From positions 1 to 7,022 of the forward strand of contig CAYNDV010000200.1 in the NCBI GenBank assembly GCA_964396055.1: a stretch of 7,022 nucleotides of DNA, given 5' to 3'. Made by a program: the position numbers and the translations under genes. This DNA comes from CAYJPV01 sp964396055 (lineage in GTDB: Bacteria; Acidobacteriota; Vicinamibacteria; Vicinamibacterales; JAKQTR01). Positions 1 through 4,840 of the stretch are shown here, in pieces. The notes below the pieces were generated by a model. The model was not told the DNA's origin and made no database searches. It was given only the letters and a program-made list of their open reading frames with translations. Numbering within the stretch: position 1 is the first letter of the stretch; every line of letters begins with the position of its first letter.

Positions 1-120
1 ACGTACCTGGCGTTCATGAAGACGACGTACCTGCTCGAGCCCTACGGCTACTGGCGCGGCGCGATGGGCCTGCTGGCCTTCGCGATTGCGCTGCGGCTCA
101 TGGACGACCGCAAGGCCTGA
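1..120 (+). CDS. C-terminal end of an unidentified membrane protein (5' truncated)
   Basis: Frame 1 is open from the window edge to a TGA at 118-120 and gives the last 39 residues of a protein. Nearly every codon ends in G or C, as in the real genes here; frame 2 is stopped early. Frame 3 is also open but reads as an Arg/Ala-rich shadow upstream of the next gene. The visible tail has an aromatic stretch (LLEPYGYWRG), then a hydrophobic segment of about 13 residues (GLLAFAIALRL), and ends in a charged MDDRKA tail. This suits a last transmembrane helix with a cytoplasmic C-terminus. The family cannot be recognised from so little. Its stop shares one base with the ATG of the next gene (TGATG), so the two are probably co-transcribed and translationally coupled. 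Confidence 0.7.
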   Translation, partial: TYLAFMKTTYLLEPYGYWRGAMGLLAFAIALRLMDDRKA

Positions 121-1148
121 TGCCGCAGCCCGGATGTCCCCCGGTCGGTACGCGCCTGGCGGCCTGGTACGACCGCCTCGCCTTCCCGCAGGGCGTCACG
201 CCCCCTGGCCGTGCGCGCACCCGGCAGCCGTTCGCGGCCGACAGCGGGTTCGTCAACGGTGTCAACCTGCCCTGGCTGAGCTACGGCAACGACTTCGGGG
301 CCAGCGCGTGGCGGCCGGCCGGCGGCGTGGGCGATCCGCTGCTGCGGGCCAAGCTGCGAGACCATCTCTCACGCCTCCGCGACGACGGGATCGCGCTGGT
401 CCGATGGTTCGCCCTCTGTGACGCGCGCGCCGGGGTGCGGGAAGACGCGCGCGGCCTGCCGGCCGGTCTCGACGACCGCGTGCGGCGGGATTTCGATGCG
501 GCCTGCGCCGAACTCGAGCGTGCGGGCCTGCGGGCGATGTTCGTCCTGCTGGACTTCCACCTCTGTCGGCCTGGGCGTCGCGAGCGCGGTGTGCGCATGG
601 GCGGCCGGCGCGGCTGGCTGACGTCGGCGGACGGGCCGGCCAGGCTGCTGGACGACGTGCTGCGGCCATTGCTGGAACACGGCGATGCCCAGGTGTCCGT
701 GGCGGCCTGGGACCTGTTCAACGAACCGGAATGGGTCACCCGGTTCTGCGGCACCGCCGCAGGCCCCCGGGGGGTGCCTCATCGCGTCATGCGTCGATTC
801 CTTGGCGACGCCGCGGCTCTGGCCAGGTCGGTCAGCCGCCTGCCGGTCACGGTGGGTCTCGCCTCGGCCGCCGGGCTCGATCTCGTGCGTGAGATCGGGC
901 TCGACCTCTATCAGGTGCACTGGTACGACGCGATCGAGCCCACGGCGCCGCTGGACACCCCGGTGGCGGAGTATCGACTCGACGGTTCGGTCCTGCTCGG
1001 GGAGTATCCGCTGGCGGGTTCGGCGCGGCGGCCGGACGCGATTGTCGCGATGGCGCGGCAGGCGGGATTCGCGGGGGCGCTGGGCTGGTCCGCGCTGGCG
1101 GGAGACGCGGCGTCCGGCCCCCGGCCGGACGCCGCTGGGCGGGGCTGA
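120..1148 (+). CDS. Clan-A (GH5-like) glycoside hydrolase-like TIM-barrel protein
   Basis: A 342-residue protein with the signature of retaining clan-A glycoside hydrolases. It has a GVNLPWLSYGNDFG motif near residues 47-60 (end of the first barrel strand) and an FVLLDFHL strand at 141-148. WDLFNEPEW follows at 198-205, where Glu202 of NEP would be the acid/base, then a YQVHWYD strand at 264-270. LLGEYPL at 292-298 makes Glu295 the likely nucleophile. The substrate cannot be told. There is no signal peptide or transmembrane segment, so it probably acts in the cytoplasm. That is unusual for a polysaccharidase and fits a role in glycan or glycoside handling with the upstream membrane protein. 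The start is ATG at 120, overlapping the upstream TGA by one base. The last dozen residues are encoded by a strong hairpin and a palindromic repeat, so the native C-terminus may have been altered. It could also be a catalytically divergent GH-like protein; family membership is firmer than activity. Confidence 0.72.
   Translation: MPQPGCPPVGTRLAAWYDRLAFPQGVTPPGRARTRQPFAADSGFVNGVNLPWLSYGNDFGASAWRPAGGVGDPLLRAKLRDHLSRLRDDGIALVRWFALCDARAGVREDARGLPAGLDDRVRRDFDAACAELERAGLRAMFVLLDFHLCRPGRRERGVRMGGRRGWLTSADGPARLLDDVLRPLLEHGDAQVSVAAWDLFNEPEWVTRFCGTAAGPRGVPHRVMRRFLGDAAALARSVSRLPVTVGLASAAGLDLVREIGLDLYQVHWYDAIEPTAPLDTPVAEYRLDGSVLLGEYPLAGSARRPDAIVAMARQAGFAGALGWSALAGDAASGPRPDAAGRG
1107..1135. terminator. 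13-bp perfect hairpin at the 3' end of the glycosidase gene
   Basis: Bases 1107-1119 and 1123-1135 are exact reverse complements around a CCC loop (1120-1122). The 13-bp stem is almost pure G+C and lies inside the last codons of the glycoside hydrolase gene. It is followed three bases later by a second hairpin (1139-1156). There is no T-run, so a classical intrinsic terminator is not shown. In high-GC bacteria such tandem stems at the end of converging genes may still stop or stabilise transcripts. A repeat-element origin is equally possible. Confidence 0.5.
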
Positions 1149-1162
1149 AGCCCCGCACTACA
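1138..1162 (+). repeat. 25-nt palindromic repeat, copy 1
   Basis: A 7-bp stem (1139-1145 with 1150-1156) closes a TGAA tetraloop, followed by a short single-stranded tail GCACTACA-like at the 3' side. The TGA stop of the glycoside hydrolase gene lies in the loop (1146-1148). The unit matches the reverse complement of 1277-1301 at 22 of 25 positions. The two stem differences are compensatory: G-C here, A-T there. This is the behaviour of a REP-like extragenic palindrome under structural selection. Confidence 0.65.
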
Positions 1163-1176
1163 ACGCCTCTCCTGTC

Positions 1177-1276
1177 NNNNNNNNNNNNNNNNNNNNNNNN
1201 NNNNNNNNNNNNNNNNNNNNNNNNNNNNNNNNNNNNNNNNNNNNNNNNNNNNNNNNNNNNNNNNNNNNNNNNNNNN
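1177..1276. other. Assembly gap (100 N)
   Basis: Exactly 100 unknown bases, the conventional placeholder for a scaffold gap of unknown size. It sits between converging genes and is bordered by inverted copies of the palindromic repeat, which probably explains the assembly break. The contig ends share TGTC (1173-1176 and 1277-1280). Nothing can be said of its content. Confidence 0.97.
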
Positions 1277-1301
1277 TGTCGTGCAGGGCTTCAGCCCTGC
1301 C
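1277..1301 (-). repeat. 25-nt palindromic repeat, copy 2 (inverted)
   Basis: The same unit as 1138-1162, in the opposite orientation. Its stem is 1283-1289 with 1294-1300, and its loop is TTCA on the + strand, which is TGAA on the - strand. It begins at the first known base after the gap and lies 18 bases beyond the ftcD stop. It could double as a 3' transcript hairpin for the operon, but no U-tract follows. Confidence 0.65.
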
Positions 1302-1311
1302 GGGTGCCCCT

Positions 1312-1332
1312 CGGCCGCGTCAACCGCGGCCG
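1312..1332. terminator. Hairpin spanning the ftcD stop codon
   Basis: Bases 1312-1319 and 1325-1332 form an 8-bp perfect G+C stem around a 5-base loop (1320-1324) that contains the ftcD stop codon (1320-1322 read in reverse). Together with the repeat hairpin at 1283-1300 it makes a tandem hairpin at the operon end, mirroring the arrangement at the end of the converging glycosidase gene. A role as a bidirectional terminator zone is inferred; there is no T-run. Confidence 0.4.
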
Positions 1333-2234
1333 CCGAGAATCGAATCGACGCGGTTCTCGACCACGTCCTCCTGCGAGAAGCCGAAGACCTGCAGGTAGTG
1401 CAGGGCCGAATCGAGCAGGGCCCGCTGCGGTACGAGGCCCACCATCTCGACGCGGCTGACGCCCGCGCCGAAGCGGCGCAACTCGGTCTTCACGGCCTCC
1501 AGGATCCGGTAGAGCGGCGTTGCCTGGAAGTTGCCCACCGTGATGTTCAGCAGCGCCTGATTGCGCGTCCGGTCCAGGGCGGGATAGAAGTGGACGCCGG
1601 GCATGCCCGTGGTGGGGCTCGACAGCACGTCGGCCACCCACTCGGCCGCTTCCTCATTCTCGGTGGACAGGTAGGCCTTGAAGTTCACGATAGGCAGGCG
1701 CGCGCCGATGATCGTCGCCCCCTTGTCGGGCGGAAAGACGTCGGGCCCGAAATCGGGCTTCCACGCCGGGTCGGTCATCTTGGCGGCAAATCCCTCGTAC
1801 TCGCCTTCGCGGATGTTCTCGATGTCGCGGCGGGCCTTGGTCCGCGCCGACTCGGCGAACATGTACACCGGCACCTGGAAACGTGCCGCCACCTGCTCTC
1901 CAAACTGCAGCGACCACTCGACGGCGGTCGCCACGGGCACGTCGCGCAGCGCCACGAACGGGAAGACGTCCACGGCGCCGATGCGCGGGTACTCGCCCTG
2001 GTGCTGGCGCATGTCGATCTGCCCCAGCGCCTCCTCGTAGAGCAGGTACCCGCCCTCGAACACGGCGTCCTTGCGGCCCGTGAACGAGAAGATCGTCCGG
2101 TTGCGCGTCTGGTCCATGGACACGTCGAGCACCACGACGCCGGGCACGCGCTCGAGCTTCTCCTGCAGCGACTCGATGAACGCCTGATCGCGGCCCTCGC
2201 AGATGTTCGGAACGACGGAGATGATCTGGGACAT
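1320..2234 (-). CDS. ftcD: Glutamate formimidoyltransferase, single-domain
   Basis: A 304-residue protein that aligns along its length with the formiminotransferase half of mammalian FTCD and has no cyclodeaminase half. The family enzyme moves the formimino group from N-formimino-glutamate (histidine degradation) to tetrahydrofolate in the cytosol. Visible family blocks are VVPNICEGRD (7-16), LDVSMDQTRNRT (36-47), the H-x-G-E-x-P-R-x-GAVDVFPF core (78-93), VPVYMFAESAR, a WKPDFGP segment and MVGLVPQRALLDSA near the C-terminus. Numbering coincides with human FTCD through this core: His78 is kept, but residue 82, the proposed catalytic His, is Tyr (codon 1989-1991). ATG at 2234 is preceded by AGGAG (2241-2245, 6-nt spacing), which overlaps the mmdB stop, so translation is coupled. 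It is the last gene of the Na+ decarboxylase operon. The family is secure; the Tyr leaves activity or exact substrate open. Confidence 0.9.
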   Translation of the reverse strand: MSQIISVVPNICEGRDQAFIESLQEKLERVPGVVVLDVSMDQTRNRTIFSFTGRKDAVFEGGYLLYEEALGQIDMRQHQGEYPRIGAVDVFPFVALRDVPVATAVEWSLQFGEQVAARFQVPVYMFAESARTKARRDIENIREGEYEGFAAKMTDPAWKPDFGPDVFPPDKGATIIGARLPIVNFKAYLSTENEEAAEWVADVLSSPTTGMPGVHFYPALDRTRNQALLNITVGNFQATPLYRILEAVKTELRRFGAGVSRVEMVGLVPQRALLDSALHYLQVFGFSQEDVVENRVDSILGGRG

Positions 2235-2240
2235 CGTGAG

Positions 2241-2246
2241 CTCCTA
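2241..2246 (-). promoter_or_regulatory. Shine-Dalgarno of ftcD overlapping the mmdB stop
   Basis: Read on the - strand, the mmdB TAG (2244-2246) runs into AGGAG (2241-2245), giving TAGGAG six bases before the ftcD ATG. Terminating ribosomes would sit on the initiation site of the next gene, which argues for coupled translation and for ftcD truly belonging to this operon. Confidence 0.75.
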
Positions 2247-3971
2247 GAAGAGTCCGAGGAAGACGCCGGCGGCGATCGCCGATCCGATCACGCCGGCGAC
2301 ATTCGGCCCCATGGCGTGCTGCAGCAGGTAGTTGGACGGATCCTCGGCCTGGCCCACCATGTGGGCCACGCGGGCCGAGTCGGGGACGGCCGACACGCCG
2401 GCCGCGCCGATGAGGGGATTCACCTTGTCCGTGCTGAAGACGTTCATGATCTTCGCGAACAGCACGCCTCCCGCGGTGGCCGTGCCGAACGCCACGCAGC
2501 CGAGCACGAAGATCATCACCGACTGCTTCGTCAGGAAGACGCCCGCCGACGTGGATGCGCCCACGGCGAACCCGAGCAGGATCGTGCAGATGTCGAGCAT
2601 GGCACTCGAGGCCGTCTTGGCCAGCCGGCCGGTCACGCCCGATTCCTTGAGCAGGTTGCCGAAGAACAGCGTGCCCAGCAACGGCAGGCCGCCGGGCGCG
2701 AGCAGGGTCGTCACCATCAGCCCCATGATGGGAAAGGCGATCTTCTCGAATCGCGACACCTTGCGTCCGGGCTTCATCCGGATCAGCCGCTCCTCGCGCG
2801 AGGTGAGCAGCTTCATGATCGGCGGCTGGATGATCGGCACCATGGCCATGTAGCTGTACGCCGAAATGGCGATGGGGCCGATGAGGGCCGGCGCCAGGCG
2901 GCTGGACGTGAAGATGGCCGTCGGGCCGTCGGCCCCGCCGATGATGCCGATCGCGGCGGCGCTCTGCGGCGAGAACCCCAGCCACAGGGCGCCGATGAAC
3001 GTCAGGAAGATGCCAATCTGGGCCGCGGCGCCCAGCAGCAGACTCTTCGGATTCGAGAGCAGCGCCGAGAAGTCGGTCATCGCGCCGATGCCGAGGAAGA
3101 TCAACGGCGGGAACACGCCGGCTCTCACGCCGTAGTAGATGATGCCCAGGACGCTGTTGCCGCCCGTATTGAACACGTACTCGTGCGACACGGGATCGAT
3201 CATGTACAGCGACACGCTGTTGAAGATCGACAGCGGCATCGGGATGTTCCCCACCAGGATCCCGAACCCGATCGGCACCAGCAGCAGCGGCTCGTAGTCC
3301 TTTGAAATCGCCAGGTAGAGGAACAGCAGGCCGACGAGCACCATCACCAGGTTGCCCCAGGTGAGGTTGGCGATGCCGCTGCTCTGGATGACCTGGTCGA
3401 GATAGCCCGTGATGTCGCCCGTCCGCACGTCCTTGGCGAAGTAGCCCGCCTCGAACTGCGTCACGTAGCCGAGGCTCTCGGACGCCCCCACCGTGACCAC
3501 CGAGTAGATGGCGCCCACCGTCCCGTCCGCGGTGAAGAGGCGGCCTTTGGCCGCCCGCTTCAGGACGTGGGGGTCGATCTGGGCGGTCCCCTTGTCGATC
3601 CGGAAGTAGTTGCCCGACGTCTCCAGCTTGAAGGGCAGGTACTCGATCCGCAGCGCGGGGATGCTCACGTGATCGGCATCCGCGAGCGACTTGCCCTCGG
3701 CATAGCCCGTCACCCGGACGACCGTCTCGAAGTCGTCGGCGTGCACGGTCACGAAGGTGCCAATCTCGCGGTCGAGGGTGTCGCGCAGGACCCCGGTTGT
3801 CGCGCCGGGCCCCATGTAATCGTTCGTCAGCCCGTCCTGCGTGCCCTTGTGAATGCGCAGGTACTCGGCCGTGCCGTCGAAGGTCACGCCGAAGGTGGGC
3901 CGCTCGGCGGCCAGCCCCGGCACCGCCGCCAGGACGGCCAGCGCGAGCGCGAGGAAACAGGCTCGTGTCAC
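2244..3971 (-). CDS. mmdB: Na+-translocating decarboxylase beta subunit with an exported N-terminal extension (MmdB/OadB type)
   Basis: A 575-residue integral membrane protein. It takes the carboxyl group from carboxybiotin, releases CO2 and exports Na+ across the inner membrane. The core from about residue 200 to 575 is a typical OadB/MmdB/GcdB protein. GGADGPT (345-351) carries Asp348, and NPLIGAAGVSAVP (518-530) carries Asn518, Gly522 and Ser527, with Arg534 after it. From memory these equal Klebsiella OadB Asp203, Asn373, Gly377, Ser382 and Arg389, all at an offset of exactly 145. The C-terminal HAMGPNVAGVIGSAIAAGV block is also classic. Unusually, residues 1-23 form a signal peptide (hydrophobic core, then GLAA) and about 24-198 form a soluble extension not found in the 375-435-residue relatives I know. 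The start is GTG at 3971 with GAGGAGG 5 nt upstream, overlapping the mmdC stop. Substrate is set by the carboxyltransferase, not by this subunit. Confidence 0.93.
   Translation of the reverse strand: MTRACFLALALAVLAAVPGLAAERPTFGVTFDGTAEYLRIHKGTQDGLTNDYMGPGATTGVLRDTLDREIGTFVTVHADDFETVVRVTGYAEGKSLADADHVSIPALRIEYLPFKLETSGNYFRIDKGTAQIDPHVLKRAAKGRLFTADGTVGAIYSVVTVGASESLGYVTQFEAGYFAKDVRTGDITGYLDQVIQSSGIANLTWGNLVMVLVGLLFLYLAISKDYEPLLLVPIGFGILVGNIPMPLSIFNSVSLYMIDPVSHEYVFNTGGNSVLGIIYYGVRAGVFPPLIFLGIGAMTDFSALLSNPKSLLLGAAAQIGIFLTFIGALWLGFSPQSAAAIGIIGGADGPTAIFTSSRLAPALIGPIAISAYSYMAMVPIIQPPIMKLLTSREERLIRMKPGRKVSRFEKIAFPIMGLMVTTLLAPGGLPLLGTLFFGNLLKESGVTGRLAKTASSAMLDICTILLGFAVGASTSAGVFLTKQSVMIFVLGCVAFGTATAGGVLFAKIMNVFSTDKVNPLIGAAGVSAVPDSARVAHMVGQAEDPSNYLLQHAMGPNVAGVIGSAIAAGVFLGLF
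3378..3902 (-). other. Exported N-terminal domain of the Na+-pump beta subunit
   Basis: This stretch encodes residues 24-198, between the signal peptide and the first core membrane helix. It is soluble in character: mixed charged and beta-prone segments with no long hydrophobic run. It contains two similar motifs, Y-L-R-I-H-K-G-T at 37-44 and Y-F-R-I-D-K-G-T at 122-129, about 85 residues apart, which suggests a duplicated small beta-rich unit. After signal cleavage it would face the periplasm. I do not recognise the fold. A ligand-binding or assembly role is only a guess. Confidence 0.6.
3903..3971 (-). other. Signal peptide of MmdB
   Basis: Residues 1-23 have a short basic start (MTR), a hydrophobic core of alternating Leu/Ala, and a small-residue end (PGLAA before ER) that fits signal peptidase I rules. 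A cleavable signal on a beta subunit is not expected and supports export of the extension that follows. Confidence 0.65.
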
Positions 3972-3976
3972 AGGTG

Positions 3977-3984
3977 CCTCCTCA
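3977..3984 (-). promoter_or_regulatory. Strong Shine-Dalgarno supporting the mmdB GTG start
   Basis: On the - strand the mmdC TGA (3982-3984) overlaps GAGGAGG (3977-3983), placed 5 nt before the GTG at 3969-3971. This near-perfect site justifies the GTG start and hence the signal peptide and the long N-terminal extension. Confidence 0.75.
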
Positions 3985-4485
3985 CAGGGCCGTCATCTTG
4001 GGACGGGCCACCTCGATCAGCAGGTCACCCTCGCCGATCGTGTCGCCCTCCCGCACGTAGATCTTCGCCACCGTGCCCGAATACGGCGTCGTGATGGCGT
4101 TCTCCATCTTCATGGCTTCCATCACCAGGAGCGCCTGACCGGCCGTCACCGTGTCGCCTTCCCGGGTCTTGATGGCAATCACGAGGCCCGGCATGGGCGC
4201 CACAATCCCGCCCTCGCCCTTCCCGGGTGGGGCGTGTTTCGGCGCCGACGCCTTGGGGGCGGCCGGAACAGGCGCCACCACTGCCGCGGGCGCCGCCGGG
4301 GCGGGGACCGGGGCGGGGGCGGCCGCCGCCCGCACGGTCTCCGCGCTCACCCGCCGACGGCCCAGCTGCACGAGATCGATCTCGTACTCCTTGCCGTCCA
4401 CCACCACCGTCGCCCGTTCGGGCGTCAGGTGCTTCACCTCGGCCTTGTACTCGCGGCCACCGATGCGCAGAACGTGCTGGCTCAT
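3982..4485 (-). CDS. mmdC: Biotin carboxyl carrier subunit (biotin/lipoyl-attachment protein)
   Basis: A 167-residue carrier whose biotin shuttles the carboxyl group from the carboxyltransferase to the membrane beta subunit. Residues 1-50 are the small N-terminal module common to decarboxylase carriers (paired LRIGGREYKAEV and ATVVVDGKEYEIDL strands). About 53-88 is a flexible Ala/Pro linker. About 92-161 is the biotinyl domain, with APMPG (96-100) and the EAMKMEN signature (123-129); Lys126 is the predicted biotinylation site. The ATG at 4485 has GAGGA (4491-4495) 5 nt upstream. It lies 16 nt after the oadG-like gene and 10 nt before mmdB. A linker this rich in Pro and Ala is normal for swinging-arm carriers. 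It could equally be called OadA-type C-domain or GcdC; the neighbouring carboxyltransferase points to MmdC. Confidence 0.93.
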   Translation of the reverse strand: MSQHVLRIGGREYKAEVKHLTPERATVVVDGKEYEIDLVQLGRRRVSAETVRAAAAPAPVPAPAAPAAVVAPVPAAPKASAPKHAPPGKGEGGIVAPMPGLVIAIKTREGDTVTAGQALLVMEAMKMENAITTPYSGTVAKIYVREGDTIGEGDLLIEVARPKMTAL

Positions 4486-4501
4486 GTCAATCCTCGTCGT
4501 C

Positions 4502-4828
4502 TCAGTACTGCGGGGCGGGCCGTCGGATGGTCAGGCGGGACCCGGGCTTGGACAGGTACAGCTTGCTCTCGACCTCGAGCACCGCCGCGATCACGGCCAG
4601 CACGTCGGCCGGCACCGGTTCGCTCACGGGCAGGTCGGGCGGCAGCGCCGGTGCGGGCTCGGCCACCGCCGCCGGCGGCGCGCCGTGGGTGCCGTGCCCC
4701 TCTTCGCCCCAGGTGATCCGGCGCGCGATCCGGTTGAACAGCTGGATGAAGGCGATGCACAGCACCAGGCCGATGAACACCACCACCATGCCGAGCGCCG
4801 TGACGGTCCACGCTTCAGTCTGCGTCAT
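4502..4828 (-). CDS. mmdD: Small membrane subunit, OadG/MmdD family
   Basis: A 108-residue protein with one transmembrane helix at about 9-31 (ALGMVVVFIGLVLCIAFIQL). A short basic and then acidic juxtamembrane part (NRIARRITWGEEGHGTHG) follows, then an Ala/Pro-rich linker (about 50-73) and a C-terminal helix (DVLAVIAAVLEVESK). In oxaloacetate and methylmalonyl-CoA decarboxylases this subunit holds the soluble carboxyltransferase on the membrane beta subunit and aids assembly. The C-terminal tail (YLSKPGSRLTIRRP) is typical of the family. There is no C-terminal His cluster like the metal site of Klebsiella OadG; the only histidines are 45 and 48. The start is ATG at 4828, 9 nt after the mmdA stop, with its ribosome site overlapping that stop. 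The family call rests on architecture and gene position, since OadG proteins are poorly conserved. Confidence 0.87.
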   Translation of the reverse strand: MTQTEAWTVTALGMVVVFIGLVLCIAFIQLFNRIARRITWGEEGHGTHGAPPAAVAEPAPALPPDLPVSEPVPADVLAVIAAVLEVESKLYLSKPGSRLTIRRPAPQY

Positions 4829-4832
4829 GGCG

Positions 4833-4840
4833 TCACCTCA
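4833..4840 (-). promoter_or_regulatory. Shine-Dalgarno of mmdD overlapping the mmdA stop
   Basis: On the - strand the mmdA TGA (4838-4840) is the start of TGAGGTGA, which lies a few bases before the mmdD ATG. It is the same stop-within-ribosome-site arrangement as at the mmdC-mmdB and mmdB-ftcD junctions, and it indicates translational coupling of carboxyltransferase and anchor. Confidence 0.7.

Noticed and set aside
1..33. Direct repeat ACGTACCTG at 1-9 and 25-33
   Set aside because: Both copies are in frame and encode Thr-Tyr-Leu within the membrane protein; best read as coincidence of codon choice.
1107..1156. CRISPR or tandem array at the gap edge
   Set aside because: There are only two inverted palindrome copies and no spacers of regular size; the structure fits REP-like elements or terminators.
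1281..3305. Very long antisense open frame (674 codons) on the + strand across ftcD and mmdB
   Set aside because: Its translation is His/Arg/Asp/Glu-rich with no domain, and it is the mirror of two confidently identified genes. High GC at third positions removes stops from this antisense frame.
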